Shown here: in pieces, positions 19,318 to 29,605 of the stretch
How positions within the stretch are numbered: the stretch's first letter is position 1
Layout of the letters: each line of letters starts with the position of its first letter
NCBI GenBank assembly: GCA_009760855.2
Contig: WPIO01000502.1
Coordinates: 1 to 34,985 of the forward strand
Length of the DNA: 34,985 nt
From: Cristatella mucedo
Taxonomy: Eukaryota > Bryozoa > Phylactolaemata > Cristatellidae
Direction of reading: 5' to 3'
Position numbers and translations under genes: made by a program
Notes under the pieces: model-generated
The model's database searches: none
Told to the model about the DNA's origin: nothing
The model's input: the letters and a program-made list of their open reading frames with translations, nothing else

Positions 19318-20455
19318 TGTCAAAATGTCGAATGACACGGTAGGACGTGCTACGAGAAGTCGCCGCGAAGCTATAGGGCGCGACCCATCCGCGGAAGGGT
19401 CACGTGCGCTCTACAGGAGGGCATAGTGCACAGCTCCTCGACTCGGGACGTTGAGCTTGCCGTCCGACTATTTAACTGTCGGAGACCGCTTGCGAAACCG
19501 ATGCAATGGTCAGACTTATAAGCAGCACGCACTTTATTTACGCAACCCGATCCATGAGTGACTTCCGATAACAGCAGCATGTGAGTCTGAGCGCAGCTGC
19601 AGCAGCACCAGTAGCCTCTCACGAGCGCAACGGTCTGCCAATCGTGATGTCATGGCGTCGTCGTTCGGCTAGCCACCCCCTCCCCTAGCCCAAGAGAAAG
19701 GCCCTGCCACAGCCGTGTCGACTTTACGCTAACATTTATTTACTTTTATTATGTATTAAATTCATTATTTTGTTATTGTTCTGTTACACTTTTATTATTT
19801 ATCGTTTTCACGGATGTTTAAGCGTTACGAAAATACGTATGCGAAGGCTTTAACCTTGTAACGTAATGTTCTAACGGTAGCAGCTCTAAGCTTGTAACGA
19901 GTACGCCTGTAACCTCATGCCGTTTCAAGTGCAAAAAGAGGAAATAATTCATCTTGCTATCGCGAGTACCGTTGGACGCTTTATAAGCGCCAGGTCTGCA
20001 CGCATTGCTCTCCTTATGCAGCCATTTGAACGATTGAATTGTCGGCGTGCTAAATCAGCCCGATAATCACTTGTTTTCTTTCTATCACTAATCATTCGGT
20101 CATGCTTTCTTTACAGCATCTGTAAAGTGCCTAGCAAGAGATTCAGTTCTCCGAGGGCGATATACACCTGTATTATTTTTAGTACTAATGCTATTCCACG
20201 CTCCTGAATTATGAAGACTGTGGAGAGATCGTGCTATTAGCCATCGCTGAGGCAGCGTAACCGCCGAAGCCGTGTAATAGGCAGCGACCTGTCTGCCAGT
20301 AGTTGACCTCGGCATTTGAGCTGCTTTGAGCTCCAGGCTTTGAGCCGCACGAGTTGTTCTGTACGACATGGCACCCGTTGAACGCCCATAAGCCTCATCC
20401 GCTGTCAAATAGATTTTTCAACGCTACGGATATGGGCTCGCAACGTTAATGTATG
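19318..20455. repeat. duplicated block F, copy 2
   Basis: Collinear with 10311-11405 over its whole length, including the internal LINE-type tail at 20090-20180. The first part is closely matched by 29606-30110. It joins block X copy B at about 20446. Confidence 0.75.
20090..20180 (+). mobile_element. LINE-type 3' tail remnant inside block F copy 2
   Basis: Contains atcattcggtcatgctttc, ttacagcatctgtaaagtgc and a hairpin arm ttctccgagggcg, ending tattattttt. Confidence 0.6.
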
Positions 20456-20945
20456 GCCGCCATGACGAGTGCATCGAAAGGTAAACAGAGCGCTCGGCGC
20501 TGGCCGCTGGGTGGCACTAATCGAGACACTGGCCGCGAGCTAAACTTTGTGCACTCGTCACATAAGCATCGAACGGAAATGATTTCACAGCACTCAACGT
20601 TTTTTTTTTTTTTTGTAAGCTCGACCATCCCGACGACTGCACGGTTCACAGTCGCACATCGTACTCTCAACTTTGCCCAAAGCACCGACAAGCGTACGCG
20701 TCGCTTAATCTTTCACTCTGTTCTATAGTAGTGCGATCCATTTCCTGCCGCCATTAAAGCGAATGCCGCAGATGTAGACACGAGGCCACGTGGTCACGCT
20801 CCAACCTACGACGAGCGGCTGAGCCGCCATTACATGACGCCTCGTCCTTCACTGCTGGAGGGCGGCGACAGTGAGCAGCTCGAGCATCGAGAGAAGCGGA
20901 AGCTGCGTGCCGCGGTTTCTGTCCTCCGGAAGGTGGCGCCACTGC
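20446..20945. repeat. duplicated block X, copy B
   Basis: Same order as copies C and D, with a 15-base T run (20600-20614) replacing shorter T tracts. It breaks off at gtggcgccactgctg, so the hypothetical ORF is truncated, and joins spacer Y. Confidence 0.75.
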
Positions 20946-21383
20946 TGTGCACTCCCAACGTTTGCCGACCGAGCTAGGTCCCCAGAGTGACCGCTAGGTG
21001 GCGCTCGCTCGCCAGTTGGCTCAGCGAGCCAGCACTGACGACGACTGAGCGTTGAGCCCTAGCGTTCAGCGCAGCAAAGACGCTCCCGACGTACTGCGGT
21101 CTGGTTTTTCTAGCTCTTGGCCAATAAATTATCACGTCTGTTCCGTGGACGACTCCGCCGGTCAGCCGCGGCGATGGGCGCTCGGTAAGTCAGTAGCTAG
21201 GACAGGCAGTAGCTCGGAAAAAACCGCTCGGACTAGAGACGCTTGGACGAAGAAATACCTCGGCCAACCTTCGCAATCGATGGCTATCTGGCACTCGCTC
21301 GACGCCGTCTGCACTTTCGTCAAGTTACGAAATCGTGACTCGACGCCAAACCCGTTGTGCGGGAGGCATCCGGCCTGCATATC
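20946..21383. repeat. spacer Y and block G, copy B
   Basis: Spacer Y (tgccgaccgagctaggtc to the block G start at 21146) carries a CTCF-like ccgctaggtggcgct at 20991-21005. Block G follows with KKYLGQPSQSMAIWHSL-coding sequence. Both are almost identical to 30883-31313. Confidence 0.7.
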
Positions 21384-21874
21384 GCCGCACTTTGTCAACC
21401 GATGCGACGGTAGTGATATAAACTGTGAGCAGCACAGTCTCGCCAAGCAGCAGCGTGCAGTTGCTCCTTGGTCCAGCTTGGACAGCGAAGAAGTCTGAGA
21501 GGCAGGCTCGCGACGCCGACGCGTTTACGCCTCACCAAACTAGCCGCCTTCGCTACGACTGTAGACAATCTAGCCTAGAGTGGGCGCTCCTTCAAGCAAG
21601 ACCTCTGCTTGGCAACCAGCGACCATTTTGTGTGCTGTGGCAGTAGTTTACATGTGAGCTACCGTTACTGAAAAGTTCAAAGCTTTGTGTGCATCAGCGT
21701 AGTCGCTCGTTGCAAGCGTAGACACGTGTCTTGGCTAAGCTTGTTAGCGCTCAGCTCGCCAGAGTCGACTGGGTAACAGTCGGTCGGCAGTACCGGATGT
21801 TGTGTTAGAAGTTGCGCTCGCTGTGTTTTCACGTTTTCAGCATGCCCTACCATGTAGTTCAGCACCGACCGACG
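21384..21874 (+). promoter_or_regulatory. conserved 5' flank of discoidin gene 2
   Basis: Nearly identical to the flanks of genes 1 and 3. An in-frame upstream ATG (21842), 11 codons before the signal-peptide start, is present here and in gene 3 but not in gene 1. Confidence 0.45.
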
Positions 21875-22037
21875 ATGAAGTGGCTGATCTTCCTAATGGC
21901 CGCCGCTCTCGCTGCGCCCGCTGGTGACGCAAGAGTGTACCGCGGGTGCCGGAACTCGCTGTTTAGTGAGTAGTCCTTCAATCGTCGCCGTCGTTGTCCT
22001 TCAATGGCAGTCGCGCTCGCCCGTCGCCGACGATGCA
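21875..22037 (+). pseudogene. discoidin gene 2, truncated after exon 1
   Basis: Exon 1 (21875-21965) encodes MKWLIFLMAAALAAPAGDAR and on to the first domain cysteine, the same as gene 3, with an intact donor gtgagt. Homology stops at about 22037 inside intron 1. No exon 2-4 sequence is found downstream. The break coincides with a ccggctat/atagccgg inverted pair (22038-22045 and 22114-22121). With this exon alone it would yield only a signal peptide and a short stub, so it is a dead or partial copy unless spliced to foreign exons. Confidence 0.8.
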
Positions 22038-22121
22038 CCGGCTATGCCCCCAATTCAGTAAGCATTTGTCTGAAGGCATACTATACTAAGATGCCACGCT
22101 TACCAATTCCTCTATAGCCGG

Positions 22122-22754
22122 TCTTGGAATGCATGAACAACTTGTGCTTCTCTAATGCTGTATTTTTAGTGGTGTAGTGACGATTCTCAGTGTGTCTTGT
22201 GTTAGATTTGCAGAATGACCACGTGTTAAGTTAATCGCTGAGATAGTGTTTGACTCGAGTGGAGATTGTAGTTGTAGCCTAGAAGTAGAATGAAAATTAA
22301 TGCTTCTAGGCTTAAGTGCTCCTGCTTCATAAGCAGAACTAAGGACAGAACAAAGCAACGAATGGCAATTTGTCGGACTTTCTTGTCTATTTCGATCGAT
22401 CCAACTTTTCCTTTTCAGAAATAATTTAATTCTTCTTTTGAAACTCCATAAGTTTCTATTTTTATAGCAAGAATCCTTTATTTATAAATGCCTGAAGAGT
22501 TGCGATGTCGGATGTGCAAAGTTCTTTGTGAGTAATTGAAATCGGATTGTTCATGTGTTCCCACAATCTGATCATCGGACCACTTTTTGTCCACTACATA
22601 GTTTGTCACAAGTTGTAGCAACAATGAACACCTATATACATTTCGTCCAGGCCAGGCTTGGAGGACATGCCATTCTGCAACGAAATATACACACAAGGAC
22701 TGCGGCCGGCATGGCCACGGTGTTCGCGAACTAGGGACAAGCATTACATAACAC
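22122..22754. other. unassigned DNA
   Basis: Relatively AT-rich, single-copy within the window, with no recognisable frame, repeat or signal. Confidence 0.5.
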
Positions 22755-22870
22755 TGCAAGCTGTTGCTCCGGCTGCTTTGGTACAGGAGAGGAAGCAAGT
22801 GGGACTCAAAGCCGCAATCAGCGTTTGGGTCGCAGAGCGAGAGCAAGCACCTCACACCTGAGCCAAGACG
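22755..22870 (-). mobile_element. possible tRNA-derived SINE, minus strand
   Basis: On the minus strand ggctcaggtgtgaggtgctt (box A-like, about 22850-22863) and gctttgagtcccac (box B-like, 22800-22813) have tRNA-like spacing. Diverged, with no clear tail or target duplication. Confidence 0.35.
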
Positions 22871-22958
22871 ACAGCCCTTTGCAAGGCACGAGCTGCTGTC
22901 GCATTGTAAACAATACAATCAATACACTTGTATTGTGGCAAGCTGGGCACGTAAGCAG

Positions 22959-23119
22959 GCCTGAAGGTGCCGCCGCAGGGCGCGACGCTGCAGGGCGCGG
23001 CGCTGCAGTGCGAGACCGTGGCTTTCAGCCAGTGCTCTCACCTGCACGGAGGCTGCTGCCATGCACAAACTCGACAAGCCAAACGAGCCGAGGACGAGCG
23101 ACGTCTGCTCGCCGACTAG
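22959..23119 (+). CDS. possible Cys-rich terminal exon, unidentified
   Basis: After an acceptor (gcacgtaagcag) 52 codons run to a TAG: LKVPPQGATLQGAALQCETV, then AFSQCSHLHGGCC and a basic/acidic end KRAEDERRLLAD. The composition looks like a real protein C-terminus with four cysteines, but I cannot name it. A good donor (cccag/gtaagc at 23125) lies just past the stop, which fits an alternative frame equally well. No partner exon is identified. Confidence 0.3.
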
Positions 23120-23278
23120 TGCCCAGGTAAGCATCGATCTACAGCAAGCACGGCTCGAACTTGAAGGCGGGGCAAGGCAGGTCGCACAGGTGCAGAAGCT
23201 GCAGCCCGATCGCCGGCAACGGCGATTGATCACATACGCACGCACACACGCATGCACACACACATACACACACACACG

Positions 23279-23326
23279 CACTCTCTCTCTCTCTCTCTCT
23301 CAATCTCAATCTCAATCTCTCTCCCC

Positions 23327-23359
<33 letters not shown>

Positions 23360-23371
23360 CCCCTATTTCTC

Positions 23372-23431
<60 letters not shown>

Positions 23432-23450
23432 ATTCTCTCTCTCACTAGGA
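23279..23450. repeat. CT microsatellite
   Basis: Long CT run with CAAT, CCCC and TTT interruptions, preceded by a CA-rich stretch (about 23230-23278). Its right end (ctctctcactag) forms a ready-made polypyrimidine tract and acceptor. Confidence 0.95.
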
Positions 23451-23513
23451 GGCATCACGGCTGCTGACCTGAACAGACAGCATGTCCAGATGCTGCTCGG
23501 TGAACTCATGTAA
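23451..23513 (+). CDS. possible exon fragment, unidentified
   Basis: Directly after the CT-tract acceptor the frame reads GGITAADLNRQHVQMLLGEL plus Met, then breaks where LINE sequence begins (about 23515). It looks like an amphipathic helix, but the family is unknown. Its phase does not join cleanly to the exon-like piece at 22959 without passing a stop. Confidence 0.25.
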   Translation, partial: GITAADLNRQHVQMLLGELM

Positions 23514-23514
23514 T

Positions 23515-24577
23515 GTAATGTATCTCCGTCAGTAACTCCACAAAGTCATAAAGACCATGTGGGCGTTACGCAGGAGAGTTTTGTATAACGCACTCACAGC
23601 CTAAGCGGCTTTTGGTACGCATTCGGTAGCCAACAGACTTCGTCTCACGCAACAAAGAGAAAGTGGGAAGCATAGCAGAGTTAGGAGAGCTGTTGAGGTA
23701 GTGAGTATCATAGAAGTAGCAGTTCAGGACCGCTGAAAAGATGTGCCATAGTCGGCAGTTGGAGAGTAGATGTCGTTACGTAAGAATTGTGGAAGCGAGT
23801 TCCACAGTCTAGGACCTGCACAGCTAAAGCTTCTGTCGCCAACTGTCTTTAAGCGAAGGAATGGGACAGCTAATTTATTGTCCACACAGGACCTGAGGGC
23901 GCGAACAGGCTGAAACTGATGTAGCAGTTCAGCTAGGTATGAAGGAGCCAAGCCGTGGCGGGCCTTGTGGGTCAGCGTAAGAACTTTGCTCCGTATCCTT
24001 TGCTCAACCGGCAACCATCCTAGCTCTTCCAGCAAAGGTGACACGTGCTCAAACCGCTGGGACTTGAAGACCAGCCTTGCAGCCATATTCATAGTCCGCT
24101 GTAGTAACATAATAGCTTTCTTTGGTAGCCCAGCCAAAAGGGAATTACAATAATCAAGCCGAGACAGAACTAAAGAGCTAGTTAAATTTTTTACAAGCCA
24201 CTGTGGGAGACAGCTTCTAATCTTGGATAGGGATCGGATGTGATGGCTAGTTGTAGAGGCAGTCTTCTGAATGAAGCTTTTGAAATTGAGGCAGCTGTCG
24301 AACACGACACCTAGATTACGAGCACGTGGTGAAGGTCGCACAATAGCATCACCTATTAGAACAGCAAAGCCTTTTAATCCAGCCACACGCTTAGGGTGTC
24401 CTATGAGAAGCAGTTCGGTTTTATCGTCATTTAATTTCAGGCAGTTTTACGACATCCAGGATCGAATATCGGCAAGGCAAGCATTCAGTTTCTCAGTTGC
24501 TGCAGCAGATTCCGACGGTTTAAATGACAAATACAACTGAGTATCGTCAGCATAGAAGTGATATCCTATTCCATGGG
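23515..24577 (-). mobile_element. L2-like LINE family B, minus strand, inserted next to a COG6 exon
   Basis: The best-preserved family B copy. From about 24575 leftwards the minus strand reads YHFYADDTQLYLSFKPSE (intact YADD), NACLADIRSWMS, one TAA stop (24447-24449), LKLNDDKTELLLIGHPKR, NLGVVFDSC, SRLDYCNSLLAGLP, LGWLPVEQRIRSKVLTLTHK and WNSLPQFLRND, stopping near 23724. The 3' UTR follows to about 23515. The endonuclease and the N-terminal half of RT are absent. Confidence 0.85.
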
Positions 24578-25052
24578 CTCATACAGCGACAGCACGACCT
24601 GTGCTCGCTGCAGGCAGTTGACCATGTAGGCGGCCATGTCGGCAGCCGACGACAGGCGGGCGGCCGAGGCGGTGCACATTTTGAGCAGCGGCTCGACGAC
24701 GGTCGACCCGATCTGCGAGCAGCAGCCAAACTCAGCAGCGACGCAGCAGAGCGGGCGGGTGACTTGGGCGAGGGCCCCCCACCAAAAGAACAGGTGTGCA
24801 CCGAGCGAGCAACGCTTTAGGCGCTGCCTGAAAGGGGGGCCAGCCACCGCCGACGTCTCACCACTCCGCTCCGGAAGAGGGGTGTTGGTGGTGGGCAGCG
24901 AGCATCGAGATCGCTCGAACCTTGACAAAGTCGAGCCGGCGGGCATCGAGAGGCAGGACGGACGCATCCTGGCAGGCCAGTATGTCCTGCAGAAGAGCGA
25001 GCGAGGCCGCCACGCCCGGCGCGGGCGATAGATCGGCTGCCGGCAGCTCCAC
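24578..25052 (-). pseudogene. COG6: COG6 fragment, two exons, cut by a LINE
   Basis: COG6 is a subunit of the conserved oligomeric Golgi complex, which tethers retrograde vesicles at the Golgi. Exon 24921-25052 (acceptor after ctcgcaactgcag, donor gttcga, phase 0 at both ends) encodes VELPAADLSPAPGVAASLAL, LQDILACQDASVLPLDARR and LDFVK. The next exon, from 24712 (acceptor after gctgctcgcag), encodes IGSTVVEPLLKMCTASAARL, ADMAAYMVNCLQRAQ and SLYE. Both match the conserved C-terminal half of animal COG6 in order and spacing. The second exon runs into a family B LINE at about 24577, which brings an in-frame stop. The rest of the C-terminus is missing, and no earlier COG6 exon is recognised to the right. 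Either a broken gene or a duplicated fragment. Confidence 0.75.
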
Positions 25053-25191
25053 CTGCAGTTGCGAGGCATCGAGAGATCGAGCTCGCTTGCTCCTCATCTG
25101 CATCGATCGCAGGCAGGCAGCAGAGGCAGCAGAGGCAATGAAGCCTGCTCTGGCACGGTGTGCGTGCGCACGTGCGTGTGTGACCGGCAGC

Positions 25192-25195
<4 letters not shown>

Positions 25196-25240
<45 letters not shown>
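25196..25240. repeat. GA microsatellite
   Basis: Pure GA repeat, in the presumed intron upstream (minus strand) of the COG6 exon. Confidence 0.95.
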
Positions 25241-25242
<2 letters not shown>

Positions 25243-25690
25243 TCTGCGTGCCTGCAAGCGGCCTCGGCCGCGCATTTATCGTAGTCGGCTTTGAAAGTAA
25301 ACACGAGGCCACGTAGAAGGTCAGGTGACACGCTGGCCAATGCAGAGATCATCGGGCCAGAGGCATCGGCCGGCGTTTTCTATCACGGTGGACATGCCGA
25401 ATTACGAAATTTGGAATTTGCAGCCAAATTTCTGACGTGCAAAGATCGTTCGTAGAACAATCTCGCTGAAGGCTAACGGCAGAAGCTTGCTGGTACATGT
25501 AGCCAGCCCTCAGGTGAAGCGATATTATTTTTATTACTACTACTACGAGTAGCCTAAGCTGGTAAATAAGGTAAGGCATGAAGTTGGAAAGATCATTGGC
25601 TGGCTCCGCAGCCGATACAGCCACGAAGCCGAGTAAGCTGAGAGTAACGTGGCGAGCAGCAGTAACCGACAGCAGATATTTGCGTGCCCA
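25241..25690. other. unassigned DNA
   Basis: Contains a minus-strand frame (MISALASVSPDLLRGLVFTF and on) that does not match COG6 or anything I recognise. The rest shows no gene. Confidence 0.4.
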
Positions 25691-26351
25691 CACCACGTAG
25701 CAGGTAGAGTAGGACCGGTTGACTCACGCAGCAATACAGAGTATCGCATGTTCATCTGTGACTCCACGAAGCCACGGATGACTAAACACGCGTTATTATG
25801 GAAAAGCATACTGTAGCTCTCCTAAAGTCAAAGCCATTTTTATTCGTATTCAGTAGCCAAAAGATTAAAATCTCACGAAGCGAAGAAAAAACGGGAAGCA
25901 TAGTTAAGTCAAGAGGAAAGTGCGTAGCATGGACGTAGCAGCTCAGTACACTTGGAAAGGATTGGCCGAATGTGGCTGCGTGAGAGAAATAATTGATGCG
26001 TAAGAAATTTGAAAATAAGCTCAACAGTCTAGGATCTGCAGAGAAAAAGCTTTTTACGCCAACGGTCTTTAAGCGTTGGAATTGAACGAGTAATTTATTG
26101 TAAATAGAGGACCTGAGGGCACGATGAGGCTGAAATTGGTTCGTCAGTTGAGCGAAGTAGGAAAGAGCGAGCAGTGGCGGACCTTGTGGGTCCGAGCAAG
26201 AATTTTGATTCGTATCTGTGGATTGACCGGGAGTGACCGCAGTTCCTTCAGCTAAGGAAACACGTGCTGAACCTCTGGAGATTCTCGTAACTAACCGTAT
26301 AGCCATATTCATCGCCGGCTGCAGAGGCATGGTCTTTTCCGGTGAGCGCAT
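25691..26351 (-). mobile_element. L2-like LINE, RT C-terminus and 3' UTR, minus strand
   Basis: The minus strand carries decayed RT C-terminal text (NMAIRLV, TNQFQPHRALRSSIYNKLLV, FQRLKTVGVKSFFSADPRL) and a 3' UTR (25948-25691) almost the same as 10045-10310. Frameshifts and divergence are evident. Confidence 0.75.
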
Positions 26352-26383
26352 CTAAAACTCAATTGAATTAGGCCAGTGTTGAA

Positions 26384-26520
26384 CGTGCCTGTTGCTTCTC
26401 GGCCACTGGTGTGTGGTGCCCCGCTCTAAGCGGGTGGTTGGGCGGTTTGCTCGGTGCAGACTTTGAAATGGGCTGGTGTTTGGGCGGTTGGCTTGGTGCG
26501 GCCTTTAATATTCCTGCATT
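26384..26520. repeat. fragment related to the LTR-like repeat at 33623
   Basis: Shares gtgcctgttgcttctcggcc and gttggcttggtgcggccttt with 33630-33710. It contains an internal near-duplication of the ggttgggcggt..ggtgc motif. Confidence 0.55.
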
Positions 26521-26984
26521 AAGTCGCCTGATCCGGTGACCGATACCGACGGGTGCCCAGTAGAGGGAGTACACAAACGAACAGCAACCACTTTACTGGG
26601 CCCGCTGTCTTATCGGCTCGCCAGTGCCGTGGGTTAAGCGGCTCGAACCTTCGCCGGTATGACCAGCATTATCACTGCAGAAGCAACAGTTGACTAGGCG
26701 TCTGATGGCGAGGTCGCTGGGGGTGAGTGCATTTTGTACCGAACCTGCTCTGAGACTCCGGCAACTTACTCAGTCCGGTCGCTACGACGACCCCGCCAAC
26801 ACCATCTGGCACCTGGAGAACCAACGCTAGCATCGGAGATGGCGTCTGGTTCCTTCGCTGCTCCAGCTTGTCTGCAAGTACGGTTGACAAATCCCAGAGG
26901 CCCAGCCGCCCGTATCCTCTGCTGGTTGAGCTGCCATGGCACCCGGTCGATTGACGGATGCACGAGTCGACAATGGGTGACACA
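26521..26984. other. unassigned DNA
   Basis: No repeat partner in the window and no recognised gene. Confidence 0.5.
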
Positions 26985-27230
26985 AAAGGCGTGTCATGGC
27001 CTCGCTATTTCATTGCTAGTGGAATGCTGCACTGGTTTTAGCTTCGTTGTGCTCTCGCAGTCTCGAAGGACAATAAACTGGCCGCTCCATTCCTGCGCTG
27101 ACGACAGAAGCTTTTGCTCTGAAGATTCTAGACTGTGGAGCTACGCCCACCGATAGCCGCTTAGGGTTTGAGTGCACTATTGAAAACTGGACTCGCTCTT
27201 TGGATGGGCTTGTGGCAACGACGAGGCTCC
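26985..27230 (+). mobile_element. LINE family B scrap, RT C-terminus and 3' UTR
   Basis: Holds pieces equivalent to the HGLAP, DNKLA (gacaataaactggccgctcc) and DRSF (gacgacagaagcttttgct) segments, then agccgcttagggtttgagtg of the 3' UTR, with internal deletions. Confidence 0.6.
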
Positions 27231-27324
27231 GCACGAAGCGAGCAAGCGCTGCAACGAGAGAAGCGGCCGAACTCCAGCATGGCATCGGCTCCCAGATCAC
27301 ATCAGCGAGCCGGAAGGCGTCTGG

Positions 27325-27470
27325 CTGCCCAAAGGTCTAACGAGATTGCCGAATGCGCCACGAAATATCGCCACGACACTATAAGCCGCGATCTTTCGTG
27401 GAAGGGTCGCGTGAGCTCTACAGGAGGGCAGAGAGTATAGCTCGTCGACTCTGGACTTTGAGACGCTGCA
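27325..27470. repeat. duplicated block F, copy 3 (partial)
   Basis: Closely matches 10315-10460 (aggtctaacgagattgccga; gatctttcgtggaagggtc; agctctacaggagggcagag). It stops near 27470 and is followed by block X copy C. Confidence 0.7.
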
Positions 27471-27495
27471 AGTAAACAAGAAAGCAACCGATATG

Positions 27496-28330
27496 ATTGT
27501 CACGCGGATCAGCCCAAATAGCAGAGTGGGAGGCAGAGACAGCCAAAAAGTCCTTGCACAGAGGCATCTTGCCGCTTAAGTGCAGCGTCGTTCTCCAATG
27601 CAGAGAGATGTCGCGTGGGCCCGCTGATCTCAAGCTCGATTGGCTACCGCGATCCGGCAGCCGGGACACGTGCGACGAACGGTAAAGGGAACGCACGGCG
27701 CTCGCCGCTAGGGGGCGCCAATAAAGATACTGGGAACGACCGAAGCTTTGCACTCTCGCCGCGTGCACATCGGACGGAGAGGATTACACCGCGCTCAACC
27801 TTGTTTCTTGTAAGCACCACCATTGCAATGACTTGCGTGGCATGCTTCATAGGTTCACAGTCGCACATCGTACTCGCAATATTGCCCAAAGCACCGACAA
27901 GCGTACGCACTCTGTGCGATAGTAGTGCGATCCATTTCCTGTCGCCATGAAAGCTAATGCCGCAGATATAGACACGAGGCCACACGGTCAGCTCCAACCT
28001 ACGACGAGCGGCTGAGCCGCCATTACATGACGCCTCGTCCTTCACTGCTGGAGGGCGGCGACAGTGAGCAGCTCGAGCATCGAGAGAAGCGGAAGCTGCG
28101 TGCCGCGGTGTCTGTCCTCCGGAAGGTGGCGCCACCGCTGCGTCAGCCAGCGCTATCGAATCCCGGCGCTTTCCTCAGTCGAGTACCAAGTGTCCCGGCT
28201 ACGACACATTGCTACGCATTAAACGGAAATAAAAACATTTGTTTACTTGACGTGCTCTTCTACTTGCAATTAAACAAGGCAACGTACACACCAGCACATC
28301 ATTATGTTGCCTTGCTTTTCAAGGTGCAGT
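27496..28330. repeat. duplicated block X, copy C
   Basis: Full-length copy, including the left part shared only with A (cagccaaaaagtccttgcac) and the right part with the hypothetical ORF and aataaaaac. It carries a strong CTCF-like ccgctagggggcgcca near 27703-27719 in the segment that is inverted in copy A. Confidence 0.8.
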
Positions 28331-28332
28331 AG
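28027..28332 (+). CDS. hypothetical ORF in block X, copy C
   Basis: 101 codons starting MTPRPSLLEGGDSEQLEHRE, close to the frame at 13289 for about 98 residues and ending QLNKATYTPAHHYVALLFKV. This is the least disturbed copy. No family recognised; coding status is doubtful because the copies are recent duplicates. Confidence 0.25.
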   Translation: MTPRPSLLEGGDSEQLEHREKRKLRAAVSVLRKVAPPLRQPALSNPGAFLSRVPSVPATTHCYALNGNKNICLLDVLFYLQLNKATYTPAHHYVALLFKVQ

Positions 28333-28398
28333 GTGAAGTAGGACAGGCAGTAGCTCGGAAAAACCGATTACCTTCAACTTGTCGAACTCGCGACGCTT

Positions 28399-28831
28399 GC
28401 CGACCGAGCTAGGTCCCTTATGTGACCGCTAGGTGGCGCTCGCTCGCCGATTGGCTCAGCGAGCCAGCACTGACGACGACTGAGCGTTGAGCCCTAGCGT
28501 TCAGCGCAGCAAAGACGTTCCCAGCGTAGTGCGGCCTGTTTTTTCTAGCTCTAGGCCAATCAATTATCACTTCTTTTCGGTGGATGACTCTGCTGGTCAG
28601 TAGCGGTCGGACATGCAGTAGCTCGGAAAAAACCGCTCGGACGCCAGAAGCTTCGACGAAGAAATACTTTGGGCAGCTGGATGAAGAAGTACCTCGGGCA
28701 GCTGTCGCAATCGCTGTCTGCCTGGAACTCGCTCAACGCCGTCCGCACATTCATAGAGTGCACGCTCTGACTTATACAAAATCGTGACCCGACGCGGAAC
28801 CCATTGTGCGGAAGGCATCCGGCCCGCATAT
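28399..28831. repeat. spacer Y and block G, copy C
   Basis: Spacer Y with ccgctaggtggcgct at 28426-28440, then block G (28581-28831), which shares with copy E the 24-base duplication and the junction catatc/ttggttctg into LINE sequence. Confidence 0.7.
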
Positions 28832-29460
28832 CTTGGTTCTGTCTTGGATCCGTCTTGCTTAGATTATTGTAACTTCCTTTATCTGGGCTACGTGAAAAAG
28901 CAGCCGCAGGCCTCTGCATATGGCTATAAATATCGCTACAAGTCTCATCTTGTCAAGTCCCAGAAGTTTGACACGCGTCTCCTTTGCTAGAAGGGCTAGG
29001 ATGACTGCCGGTTGAGCAACGGATACAGAGCAAAGTTCTTACGCTGACCCACAGGGCCTGCCACGGCTTGGCTCCGCCATATTCAGGGAAACTGTTGCAT
29101 CAGGTCCAGGGTCCTCGTACCCTCAGGTCCTGTATGGACAATAAATTAGCTGTTCCATTCCTGCACTAAAACACCGTTGGAGACGGAAGCTTTTGCTCGG
29201 CCGGCCGTAGACTGTGAAGATAACTTGCACAAGTCTTAAGCAACGCCCTCTACAGTGCTGCTGCTGCTGCCGACTGACTTGGCGCATCCCTCCTAGGCTG
29301 AGTACTGAGCTGCTACTTCCACGCTGCTCATGGCATTTCGACTCTGGCTCCCGACTGAGCTTCTGCTTCTCTCACATTCTCTTTGTAGCGTGAGATGGCG
29401 TCTGTTTGGTACCGCATGTCCACCGATAGCAGCTTAAAATTTGAGTGCACCATGGAAAAC
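28832..29460 (+). mobile_element. LINE family B, RT C-terminus and 3' UTR, plus strand
   Basis: Collinear with 18667-19200: the LDYC segment is decayed, followed by ccacagggcctgccacggct, the DNKL segment (gacaataaattagctgttcc), and a 3' UTR with gtttggtaccgcatgtcc. Confidence 0.7.
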
Positions 29461-29605
29461 TGGAATCGCTCTCTCAACGGGCTCGTAGCGACGACGACGA
29501 GGCTCCGCGCGAGGCCAGGAGACCCTGCAACTAAACAAGAAAGCGACCTCAACTTCAGCATGACGCCGACAGCCAGATCCTATCAGCGAGCCGGAAGGTA
29601 TCAAA

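Noticed and set aside
22478-22918. 146-codon minus-strand frame
   Set aside because: The middle resembles a translated SINE head; no protein family recognised.
23061-23513. 150-codon frame through the CT repeat
   Set aside because: Most of it is Ser-Leu repeat text from the microsatellite.
25094-25352. Several frames across the GA repeat on both strands
   Set aside because: These are microsatellite translations; only the COG6 exon beside it has family support.
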